From an uncultured Bacteroidales bacterium (GTDB lineage Bacteria; Bacteroidota; Bacteroidia; Bacteroidales; FEN-979), in assembly GCA_903903985.1 (NCBI GenBank), contig CAIVAT010000057.1:248001-312000 (forward strand): a stretch of 64,000 nucleotides of DNA, in the 5' to 3' direction. The translations under genes and the position numbers were made by a program. Shown piece by piece: positions 54,670 through 62,137 of the stretch; positions within the stretch are counted from its first letter, which is position 1, and the number at the start of each line of letters is the position of its first letter. The notes beneath the pieces are model-generated. The model had not been told where the DNA came from and searched no databases. It saw only the letters and a list, made by a program, of their open reading frames with translations.

Positions 54670-55548
54670 ATGAGCAAGCACGAAGAACGTTATTACCGGC
54701 GAAGGATTGCCACGTCACAATTTACCACCGTCATCAGCATCACCCTGGTGCTCTTTCTGATGGGTTTGCTTGGTTTGATCCTTTTGCATGCCCGGATGCT
54801 GTCGGATTACGTAAAGGAAAACATCGGATTTTCGATCATGATCCGCGAAGGAGTCAATGAGGCCGGTATCCTCCAGCTGAAGAAGACCCTGGATGGAAAG
54901 TATTTTGTAAAGTCGAGCGAGTACATCCCCCGCGACAGGGCCGCTGAAAAACTGAAAGCCGAACTCGGGGAAGATTTTATCGGGTTCCTTGGATATAATC
55001 CGCTGCTGCCGAGTATCGACTTGCGGATCAAAGCACCCTATGCCAACACCGACACGTTGCGCGGCATCGAAAAGCGGCTTCTGGCAAACCCCGAAGTCAA
55101 GGAGGTCTATTATCAGAAATCGCTTGTGGATGCGATCAACAGCAATATTGAAAAAATCAGCCTTATCCTGTTGGGATTCAGTGGCATCCTGTTGTTCATT
55201 GCGATGGTGCTTATCAACAACACCATCCGGCTTGCAGTCTATTCCAGGCGGTTCATTATCCGAAGCATGCAGTTGGTTGGCGCGACCGAAGGGTTTATCC
55301 GGCGGCCAATGATCTGGAGGAGTATTCTCCAGGGGCTCGTCAGCGCTTTCATTGCTTTACTTATGCTGATGCTGCTGACCTATTTTGCCATCGAAGAAAT
55401 ACCCGAGCTGGTTGAACTACAAAATGTTTTCATGCTTATCGTCCTGGTGGCTTTCATCTTTATCCTGGGGGCGGCGATCTCCTGGTTTTCCACCTGGCTG
55501 GCTGTTCGCAAGTACCTTCGCATTCGAACCGATTTATTATATACCTGA
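54670..55548 (+). CDS. ftsX: Cell division protein FtsX (permease-type)
   Basis: This 292-residue membrane protein has an N-terminal helix (about 19-40), an extracytoplasmic domain (about 41-165) and three C-terminal helices (about 168-190, 218-245 and 258-282), the FtsX layout. The signature RSMQLVGATEGFIRRPMIW lies in the cytoplasmic loop between helices two and three. FtsX with the ATPase FtsE controls cell-wall hydrolases at division. No ftsE gene is here; in Bacteroidota it is often elsewhere. DUF3098, uppP and truB follow, an order conserved in the phylum. Confidence 0.93.
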   Translation: MSKHEERYYRRRIATSQFTTVISITLVLFLMGLLGLILLHARMLSDYVKENIGFSIMIREGVNEAGILQLKKTLDGKYFVKSSEYIPRDRAAEKLKAELGEDFIGFLGYNPLLPSIDLRIKAPYANTDTLRGIEKRLLANPEVKEVYYQKSLVDAINSNIEKISLILLGFSGILLFIAMVLINNTIRLAVYSRRFIIRSMQLVGATEGFIRRPMIWRSILQGLVSAFIALLMLMLLTYFAIEEIPELVELQNVFMLIVLVAFIFILGAAISWFSTWLAVRKYLRIRTDLLYT

Positions 55549-55565
55549 TATTCTTAATTTTTCCG

Positions 55566-55573
55566 TAATTTTG
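55566..55573 (+). promoter_or_regulatory. Possible -7 box upstream of DUF3098 gene
   Basis: TAATTTTG matches TAnnTTTG in the 46-bp gap between ftsX and the DUF3098 start, about 21 bp before the ATG. No clear -33 box. Confidence 0.4.
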
Positions 55574-55594
55574 TTTCCCAAATTCATTCGAACC

Positions 55595-55900
55595 ATGGAT
55601 AAAAACCCGTCACAAACAAAAAATCCTGCCCCGGCCAAATCTGCCAGGAGCGAAGAGCAAAGCGTGAAATCATCCAACCTTGGTGAATTTGCTTTTGGAA
55701 AAGAAAATTACCGGCTCATGTTGATCGGACTGGCAATCATCGTTGCCGGTTTTCTTTTAATGGTGGGCGGAGGTTCAACGGATCCCAATACATTCAACCC
55801 TGAAATTTTCAGTTTCCGGAGGATTACCCTTGCTCCGATTCTCATCCTTGCAGGGTATGTCATTGAGATCTTCGCCATCATGAAAAGACCAAAAGACTAA
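55595..55900 (+). CDS. DUF3098 small membrane protein
   Basis: This 101-residue protein has a charged head (about 1-40) and two helices (about 42-60 and 78-95). The family signature is [18 protein letters not shown] and [22 protein letters not shown]3098 proteins are Bacteroidota-specific and sit between ftsX and uppP in most genomes; function is unknown. The stop codon overlaps the uppP start by one base. Confidence 0.9.
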   Translation: MDKNPSQTKNPAPAKSARSEEQSVKSSNLGEFAFGKENYRLMLIGLAIIVAGFLLMVGGGSTDPNTFNPEIFSFRRITLAPILILAGYVIEIFAIMKRPKD

Positions 55901-56679
55901 TGTCCGTTCTCCAGGCAATTATCATCGCAATCGTTGAAGGAATTACCGAGTTTCTTCCGGTTTCCTCCACAGGGCATATGATCATTGCACAAACCATCCT
56001 TGGTGTTCAAAGCACCGATTTCGTCAAGGCATTCACGGTAAATATTCAGTTTGGGGCAATCCTCTCGGTGATTGTACTCTACTGGAAACGATTTTTCCAA
56101 TCCTGGGATTTTTATTTCAAATTATTCGTTGCCTGCCTGCCCTTGATTATTGCATATTTGCTTGAAAAACAGATCGACACGATGCTTGAAAGCGTCCTGG
56201 TCGTTGCAGTTGCTTTGCTGCTCGGCGGGGTGTTGCTGATCTTTGTCGATAAATGGTTTGACCGGCCTGAACATGAGGGCACCCGGCTGACCTATAAAAA
56301 GGCCCTCATCATCGGTTTTTTCCAGATCATCTCGGTGATTCCCGGCGTTAGCCGTTCTGCGGCAACGATCGTTGGAGGCATGAGCCAGAAGCTCAGCAGG
56401 AAAGCTGCGGCAGAATTTTCTTTTTTCCTTGCTGTTCCGACCATGTTTGCGGCATCGGCGCTGAAACTGGCCGAAAATCATGCGTTGATTTCCGGCGGGA
56501 ATATTAACCTGCTGCTGATCGGGAATTTTGTCTCATTCATCGTAGCCATGGTTGCGATCAAATTTTTCATCGCCATCCTTACACGGTACGGGTTTAAATG
56601 GTTCGGTTATTACCGCATAGCCGTTGGCCTTGCCATCATCATTCTCCTGCTTGCCGGCAAAAGCATAACAATCCTGTGA
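55900..56679 (+). CDS. uppP: Undecaprenyl-diphosphatase
   Basis: This 259-residue polytopic enzyme (BacA/UppP) removes a phosphate from undecaprenyl diphosphate to recycle the lipid carrier for peptidoglycan and O-antigen; loss increases bacitracin sensitivity. The active-site motif is [14 protein letters not shown] (13-26), and the second motif is PGVSRSA (148-154). About eight helices are seen. It overlaps truB at a TGATG, suggesting coupling. It lies in the envelope cluster with ftsX. Confidence 0.95.
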   Translation: MSVLQAIIIAIVEGITEFLPVSSTGHMIIAQTILGVQSTDFVKAFTVNIQFGAILSVIVLYWKRFFQSWDFYFKLFVACLPLIIAYLLEKQIDTMLESVLVVAVALLLGGVLLIFVDKWFDRPEHEGTRLTYKKALIIGFFQIISVIPGVSRSAATIVGGMSQKLSRKAAAEFSFFLAVPTMFAASALKLAENHALISGGNINLLLIGNFVSFIVAMVAIKFFIAILTRYGFKWFGYYRIAVGLAIIILLLAGKSITIL

Positions 56680-57395
56680 TGGAATTTCAGTTTGAGGCAG
56701 GAGAGATCCTCCTCATCAATAAACCATATACATGGACCTCCTTTGATGTGGTTGGGAAAATGCGCAGTGTGATCAGGCAGCGCGTGGGCATCAGGAAGAT
56801 AAAGATCGGGCACGCAGGCACCCTCGACCCCCTGGCCACGGGACTGCTCATTTTATGTACCGGAAAATTCACAAAGCGCATCGATGAATTCCAGGGGCTG
56901 GAAAAAGAATACACCGGAACCTTCAGGCTAGGCGAAACCACTCCGTCCTTTGACAAGGAAACAGAGGTTGATAGAACCTGCCCGATTGGCACCCTGTCAG
57001 GGTCTGGCACCCCGTCAGGGTGGGAGAAGATCTATGACGCCGCAAAACATTTTATCACCACCTTCGACCAGGTCCCACCCCAGTTTTCCGCAATAAAAGT
57101 GGATGGCAAAAGGGCTTACGAATCTGCACGTAAGGACATCAATGTGGATATCAAGGCACGCAGCGTCACCATTTCCGCCTTTGAAATTACCCGCATCGAA
57201 CTCCCTCTTGTCGATTTCAGGGTCGTTTGCAGCAAGGGAACCTATATCCGCTCCCTTGCCCGCGATTTCGGAGAACTGCTTGGATGCGGGGCACATCTTT
57301 CCGCCCTCTGCCGTACCCGCATCGGATCATTTTACCTGCGCGACGCGTATGAACTAAGCGATTTTGAAAAAATGCTGGCAGATCAACAGGTCTAA
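56679..57395 (+). CDS. truB: tRNA pseudouridine(55) synthase TruB
   Basis: This 238-residue enzyme makes pseudouridine at position 55 of tRNA. The catalytic aspartate is Asp50 in GHAGTLDPLATGLL. Other family marks are LLINKPYTWTSFDVV, PPQFSAIKVDGKRAY and SKGTYIRSLARDFGE. I start it at the ATG in the TGATG overlap with uppP. An earlier in-frame start would lie inside uppP. A pair of 18-bp repeats encodes GTLSG and GTPSG near residues 104-114, in a surface loop between the TPSFDKETEVD and QVPPQFSA parts of the family. That loop varies in other TruB proteins. Confidence 0.95.
   Translation: MEFQFEAGEILLINKPYTWTSFDVVGKMRSVIRQRVGIRKIKIGHAGTLDPLATGLLILCTGKFTKRIDEFQGLEKEYTGTFRLGETTPSFDKETEVDRTCPIGTLSGSGTPSGWEKIYDAAKHFITTFDQVPPQFSAIKVDGKRAYESARKDINVDIKARSVTISAFEITRIELPLVDFRVVCSKGTYIRSLARDFGELLGCGAHLSALCRTRIGSFYLRDAYELSDFEKMLADQQV
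56987..57022. repeat. Two 18-bp repeat units inside truB
   Basis: TGGCACCCTGTCAGGGTC (56987-57004) is followed by TGGCACCCCGTCAGGGTG (57005-57022). They share the core ACCCCGTCAGGGT with the AsmA-like gene 4.7 kb upstream, with one C-to-T change in the first unit. The first unit is also nearly self-complementary (ACCCTGTCAGGGT). Both units are read in the same codon frame as in the AsmA-like gene. Confidence 0.9.
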
Positions 57396-57402
57396 AAAAT
57401 GA

Positions 57403-57410
57403 TAACTTTG
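57403..57410 (+). promoter_or_regulatory. Predicted -7 box for the Asp-box protein
   Basis: TAACTTTG matches TAnnTTTG, 46 bp upstream of the ATG at 57456; no strong -33 box. Confidence 0.5.
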
Positions 57411-57455
57411 TACTGCTAATTTCGTGGTTGACAAACAACGATCAGAAGTACTCCT

Positions 57456-60218
57456 ATGAAAAAAACGGTGTTCAATTTTTTGTTAAGGATCATTATACCA
57501 GGCCTGATCGTACTGACGATTCTGAGTGCCGTCTTCATGTATATCAACCGGTATAAGGAGTCGGACATGGCGAAGCGCCTGCGGCACGAACGGCGGCTCA
57601 ATATGCTCAATAAATCCGCTCCCACCATGCATGGAATCGATAAAACGAAGGAACCTGATGCCGATGAGCCAGGCATGGCCGCATTTCATGAATTCCTGGC
57701 GACCTTCGATCCTTCCACCGGCACCGTTCCCCGCGAACGCCTTGTTTCTGCCATGGAAACAACCCGGTTGCTGGCCTCCATGAAACAAAGCACCCCGATT
57801 TTATGGCAAGGATATCCCTCCGACATGGGTGGCCGTACCCGGGCGATCATGTATGACCCTAACGACGCCACCCATAAAAAAGTCTGGGCTGGCGGGGTTA
57901 CCGGCGGTTTGTGGTACAACAACAATATTACCAATGCGATCAGTCCGTGGATCCCGGTGGGTGACTTCTGGAGCACACTTGCCATCCGCTGCCTGGCCTA
58001 TGATCCGAAAAATCCAAATATCTTTTTTGTGGGAACCGGGGAGGCAGAGACCGCCATGCAAACCTACCGTGAAAGTTCCGGATTGGGCTTTGGTATCGGG
58101 CGTTCTGATGACGGGGGGCAAACATGGTACCACATCCAGGGAACCGAACAATTTGCATATGTTACCGATATCGTCGTCCGGGTTGAAAATGACACCAGTG
58201 TCATCTATGCGGGTGTTGCTTCAGGATTATACAAGGGAAGCCAGCATCAGAGCATGCCATCCGACGGATTGTTCCGGTCGAAGAACGGTGGTGCATCCTG
58301 GCAGCAGGTATTGCCGCTGATTTCCGGTTCAACAGTTCCCTATTGTGTTTCCGATATTGCTCTGGGCGCCGATAACCGGCTTTATGTTGGCACCCGCCCA
58401 AACCTTGACGGCGAAGGCGCTGCTGTTATTTTATTGTCGGATGACGGCATTGATTGGATTGTCAACAACCAGTATCAGGCAGAAATCCTTGGCAGCGAAA
58501 ACGACATCCCGGGGAGGGTGGTCATCGGTACTGCACCGTCAGATGCAAACACGGTATACGCATTGATAGCAAGCGGATACGTGAATTCCGCCAACGGGTT
58601 TAACTACTTCAACTGCTTCCATATCCTGAAGTCGGTCAATAAGGGCGTAACCTGGACAAAAAAAACGTTGCCTGATGATCTCACCTCCGGAACTAATTTT
58701 GCCACCATTGCATGGCATGCCCTGGATATCGCGGTCGATCCGAATAGTCCCAACAGTTTGTACATCGGCGGCCTCGATTTACACAAATCGACCAACGGAG
58801 GCACAACATGGAGCAGGGTGAGCGACTGGTCTATGATGTACAGTGGCGGCGGACCGCAATACATTCATGCCGACCAGCATGCAATAGTATACAAACCCGG
58901 GTCCTCCGATGAGGTCTTGTTTGGTACCGATGGCGGAGTCTTTTATACCTCAAATGGTACAAGTTCATCTCCATACATGGAAGAACACAATAAAGGATAC
59001 TCCACCCTGCAGTTTTATACCTGTGCCATCCATCCGGGCGCTGGCATTGAACAATATTACGGCGGATTGCAGGACAACGGAAGCCTTTTCTACAATGGAA
59101 CGCCTTTGACAATCAATGATATGGTCACCGGTGGTGATGGCGCTTATTGCTTTTATGATGAAATCGATCCCGCCACTTCGATCACCTCCTATTACTACAA
59201 CAACTACACGGTTTTCGACAATGGAAATTACCTGAATTCCATCGGGAACTGGCAAAGCGGAACATTTGTGAGTCCGGCCGACCTGGACTATAAACTAAAG
59301 CTCCTTTACTGCAACGCGGTTGATTATGTCGGCAATTACCAGGATAAGATCCTGCGGCTGGCTAATTTAACCAACAACACCTCCGGAACCTTTATAAGCC
59401 TGAATACCGGTTCAACAGTGTTTTTTTCAGCACTAAAGTATTCACCTTATTCTCCGGCCGGAAAATCAACACTGTTTGTTGGTTCTGAATCGGGCCGGTT
59501 GTTCAGGGTTCAGGAAGCCCAGTCCAATGCACCGGTGGTGACCGAAATCGGCAGCCCGGTCTTTCCCGAAGCCAGCATATCGTGCGTCGCCATAGGAAAA
59601 TCTGAAGATACGCTGATGGTGACTTTTTCCAACTATGGCGTCGAATCGGTATGGCAAACGTATAATGCGGGACAATCCTGGCAAAGCATCGAAGGCAATC
59701 TTCCCGACATGCCTGTCCGGTGGGCTTTGTACCATCCGCAAAATAACCGCCGGGCATTGATTGCTACGGAAACAGGTGTGTGGATATGCAACGACCTGAC
59801 TCAGGTGCCTGTGATCTGGAGCCCGGTTAATTACGGGATGGCAAATGTGCGCGCCGACATGCTGCAGATCCGGAAAAGCGACAATACGGTCCTTCTGGCC
59901 ACCCACGGACGTGGCCTCTTCACCATGCACTGGGATGTTTCAATTAACCTGGCGGAACCTGAAAAAAAAGCGGCAGTGGTATTTCCGAACCCATCTGCCG
60001 GGACGTTCCGGGTTTCGTTTACGCCGGCATCTACCGGAAACACCGAAATCACGGTGGTGGACCTGCAGGGTAAACAGGTATGCGATGAATTATGGGCTAC
60101 CTCCGGGGAAAATGTTGAAAGACTGATCCATCTCGAAAAACAGCCAAAAGGAACCTACCTGCTTACCCTGAGGAATGAAGGCATGAAATCATTCACTCAG
60201 AAAATAGTAATATATTGA
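57456..60218 (+). CDS. T9SS-secreted Asp-box (BNR/sortilin-like) repeat protein
   Basis: This 920-residue protein has an N-terminal hydrophobic segment (about 8-28) and a 7- or 10-bladed propeller made of Asp-box repeats: SDDGGQTWYHI, SKNGGASWQQV, SVNKGVTWTKK, STNGGTTWSRV and YNAGQSWQSI. Such repeats occur in sialidases, sortilin/VPS10 and photosynthesis-assembly proteins. The sialidase arginine triad and active-site Asp/Glu are not evident, so I do not call it a sialidase. The last 85 residues are a T9SS sorting domain (AVVFPNPSAGTFRVSF, GTYLLTLRNEGM). Ligand unknown. It probably lies on the cell surface. The tadA-like gene follows after 31 bp. Confidence 0.87.
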   Translation: MKKTVFNFLLRIIIPGLIVLTILSAVFMYINRYKESDMAKRLRHERRLNMLNKSAPTMHGIDKTKEPDADEPGMAAFHEFLATFDPSTGTVPRERLVSAMETTRLLASMKQSTPILWQGYPSDMGGRTRAIMYDPNDATHKKVWAGGVTGGLWYNNNITNAISPWIPVGDFWSTLAIRCLAYDPKNPNIFFVGTGEAETAMQTYRESSGLGFGIGRSDDGGQTWYHIQGTEQFAYVTDIVVRVENDTSVIYAGVASGLYKGSQHQSMPSDGLFRSKNGGASWQQVLPLISGSTVPYCVSDIALGADNRLYVGTRPNLDGEGAAVILLSDDGIDWIVNNQYQAEILGSENDIPGRVVIGTAPSDANTVYALIASGYVNSANGFNYFNCFHILKSVNKGVTWTKKTLPDDLTSGTNFATIAWHALDIAVDPNSPNSLYIGGLDLHKSTNGGTTWSRVSDWSMMYSGGGPQYIHADQHAIVYKPGSSDEVLFGTDGGVFYTSNGTSSSPYMEEHNKGYSTLQFYTCAIHPGAGIEQYYGGLQDNGSLFYNGTPLTINDMVTGGDGAYCFYDEIDPATSITSYYYNNYTVFDNGNYLNSIGNWQSGTFVSPADLDYKLKLLYCNAVDYVGNYQDKILRLANLTNNTSGTFISLNTGSTVFFSALKYSPYSPAGKSTLFVGSESGRLFRVQEAQSNAPVVTEIGSPVFPEASISCVAIGKSEDTLMVTFSNYGVESVWQTYNAGQSWQSIEGNLPDMPVRWALYHPQNNRRALIATETGVWICNDLTQVPVIWSPVNYGMANVRADMLQIRKSDNTVLLATHGRGLFTMHWDVSINLAEPEKKAAVVFPNPSAGTFRVSFTPASTGNTEITVVDLQGKQVCDELWATSGENVERLIHLEKQPKGTYLLTLRNEGMKSFTQKIVIY

Positions 60219-60249
60219 CCGTCACGCGTCACGATTATCACAACCTCCC

Positions 60250-60708
60250 ATGACCGCTAAAAGCTACCCCATTTTCTCTCCCGAATACTACATGAACGAA
60301 GCGCTTAAAGAGGCACAGAAGGCCTTTGACCGTGACGAGGTACCGGTAGGCGCTGTTGTGGTTTGCAACCGAACGATCATCGCCCGTGCCCACAACCTGA
60401 CAGAAACGCTCAAAGATGTGACAGCACACGCTGAAATGCAGGCTTTTACAGCTGCAGCCGGATATCTTGGAGGTAAATATCTTGATGAATGTACTTTGTT
60501 TGTGACCCTTGAGCCCTGTGTGATGTGCGCCGGAGCAGCTTTCTGGGCCCAACTGGGCGGGATTATTTATGGGGCTGCCGATGAAAAAAGAGGTTACCGG
60601 CTGGCCGGGCATCCACTGCTGCATCCGAAAACAGAGGTCGCATCCGGGGTCCTGGCAGAAGAGTGCAGCCGGTTGCTTAAAATCTTCTTTAAAAACAAAC
60701 GGACATGA
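60250..60708 (+). CDS. tadA: tRNA/nucleoside adenosine deaminase (TadA-like)
   Basis: This 152-residue cytidine/deoxycytidylate deaminase-fold protein has the zinc ligands His60 (HAEMQAF, with Glu62 as the proton shuttle), Cys90 and Cys93 (EPCVMCAGA). The length and these motifs fit TadA, which makes inosine at position 34 of tRNA-Arg(ACG). Guanine deaminase is a close alternative, but the EPCVMCAGA sequence and the N-terminal ALKEAQKAFDRDEVPVGAVVV favour TadA. The stop overlaps the next start in an ATGA. Confidence 0.86.
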   Translation: MTAKSYPIFSPEYYMNEALKEAQKAFDRDEVPVGAVVVCNRTIIARAHNLTETLKDVTAHAEMQAFTAAAGYLGGKYLDECTLFVTLEPCVMCAGAAFWAQLGGIIYGAADEKRGYRLAGHPLLHPKTEVASGVLAEECSRLLKIFFKNKRT

Positions 60709-61571
60709 TCGGAAATATCGACAATTTATTGAATCTCTCCAACGATATATTTCACAAGAAAGAGTTGAAACCGGTTTTTGCTCAGATTTCCTGTATCGCC
60801 CAGTACCTTTGGGACCGTGGATGGGCCGAGCGGAATGCCGGCAATTTTTCCATCAATGTCACCGGTTATTTCAACGACAAGGAACTTGACCGGCTGTCGG
60901 CCTACCCCTTTTTCCCTTTATCCAGAACCTATCCCGACCTGGCCAACTCCCTTTTCTTGGTAAGCGGTACAGGCACAAGGATGCGTGAAATGGCTAAAAA
61001 TGCCACAGAAAATGTCTGTTTCATTTATATCGGTGATTCCGGTTCCGCTTACCACATCATTGTTGAAAACCCCGCAGGTGAATTGGCGGGTCCAACTTCT
61101 GAACTGCCAACCCATCTGTCTATTCAGCAGCAACTTTTGCAAAAGAAAGCATCAGAAAAAGTCGTTTTGCATGCACACGTCACTGAATTGATTGCACTTA
61201 CCCAACTTATGCCATACACCTCGGAAGTTGCAGTAAATTCGCTGCTGTGGGGGATGCATCCCGAAACCCTGCTCTTTCTTCCCGATGGAGTCGGATTTAT
61301 CCCTTTTACCCTTCCCGGTACCGACCATATCGCGATGGCGACCCTGAAAGGGTTCGAGCGGCACAAAGTGGTTCTCTGGGAAAAACATGGCTGCATGGCA
61401 GTTGGCAATTCAATTTCAGAAGCTTTCGACAATATTGACATTCTTGCCAAATCGGCAAAAATATACTTTCTGTGCAAATCCATTGGGATTGAACCCGAAG
61501 GACTGAGCAATGTACAGTTGAAAGCAATCCACGATACCCTTCCCGGGTGGTTTGACAAATTCATGATCTGA
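60705..61571 (+). CDS. rhaD: Rhamnulose-1-phosphate aldolase (class II)
   Basis: This 288-residue protein matches RhaD, a zinc-dependent class II aldolase that splits L-rhamnulose 1-phosphate into dihydroxyacetone phosphate and L-lactaldehyde. Signatures: GWAERNAGNFSINV, FLVSGTGTRMRE, VVLHAHVTELIALTQ with the zinc histidines, LPGTDHIAMATL and WEKHGCMAVG with the third histidine. The C-terminus matches the family (EGLSNVQLKAIHDTLP). No rhaB, rhaA or rhamnose regulator is nearby, so the pathway genes must be elsewhere or the substrate differs. It overlaps the tadA-like gene by 4 bases. Confidence 0.88.
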   Translation: MIGNIDNLLNLSNDIFHKKELKPVFAQISCIAQYLWDRGWAERNAGNFSINVTGYFNDKELDRLSAYPFFPLSRTYPDLANSLFLVSGTGTRMREMAKNATENVCFIYIGDSGSAYHIIVENPAGELAGPTSELPTHLSIQQQLLQKKASEKVVLHAHVTELIALTQLMPYTSEVAVNSLLWGMHPETLLFLPDGVGFIPFTLPGTDHIAMATLKGFERHKVVLWEKHGCMAVGNSISEAFDNIDILAKSAKIYFLCKSIGIEPEGLSNVQLKAIHDTLPGWFDKFMI

Positions 61572-61626
61572 CAGGTTCAAGTTGAAAATATTTTTCACTG
61601 ATAGGTTTATTTTAAGTCTTATTTCG

Positions 61627-61634
61627 TATATTTG
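61627..61634 (+). promoter_or_regulatory. Predicted -7 box for the receiver gene
   Basis: TATATTTG matches TAnnTTTG, 18 bp before the ATG at 61652. Confidence 0.45.
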
Positions 61635-61651
61635 TGATAAATTAACTCTTA

Positions 61652-62137
61652 ATGCGGCCGTTAAGAATCGCAATATTCGAGGATGAATTCCTGCTGGCTC
61701 ATGATTTAAAGCGCCAGATACAGCAATATAATTACGAGGTTGTATCAATATTCCGCAAAGCGGAGGACGGGCTCAGGTTCTTTGAAGGCATTCAGCGGCA
61801 GGAGGACCTTCCCGACATCATCCTGATGGACATTTCACTTGCAGGGGAGATGACCGGCATCGAAGCTGCCCGGATCATGGTGAAAAAATACAATATTGCC
61901 CTTATTTTTTTGACCGGGATGAGCCAGATGGATGTTTTCGAAGAGGCATTTAAAACCAAACCGCATGCTTTTCTGATCAAACCATTTGATATTCAACAGG
62001 CGTTGGTGAGCATCCGGATGGCGGTCTACCAGAAAAACCTTGAAAACAGGCTGCTGAAATACCAGAAGGAACTTGAAGAAAAAACCGATGGGCGAACGAA
62101 GGAACTTCAGGAATCAGTTGATGGAGATATTCCCTGA
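61652..62137 (+). CDS. Single-domain response regulator with cut coiled coil
   Basis: This 161-residue protein has a complete receiver domain (about 5-125): EDEF near residue 10, phospho-acceptor Asp in LMDISL (about 65), Thr in IFLTGMS, and Lys in AFLIKPF. A coiled coil follows (about 128-155; LENRLLKYQKELEEKTDGRTKEL), and the protein stops soon after with ESVDGDIP. The RTKELQES stretch normally leads on into a longer coiled coil or kinase part, so the end looks truncated. The last 24 bases overlap the end of the convergent endonuclease gene, which also looks truncated. The output partner is unknown. Confidence 0.82.
   Translation: MRPLRIAIFEDEFLLAHDLKRQIQQYNYEVVSIFRKAEDGLRFFEGIQRQEDLPDIILMDISLAGEMTGIEAARIMVKKYNIALIFLTGMSQMDVFEEAFKTKPHAFLIKPFDIQQALVSIRMAVYQKNLENRLLKYQKELEEKTDGRTKELQESVDGDIP

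Noticed and set aside
55385..55594. N-terminal extension of DUF3098 into ftsX
   Set aside because: It is read in a shadow frame of ftsX; the family begins at the ATG at 55595.
57456..60218. Sialidase
   Set aside because: Asp-box repeats alone do not define a sialidase and I could not find the catalytic arginine triad or nucleophile.
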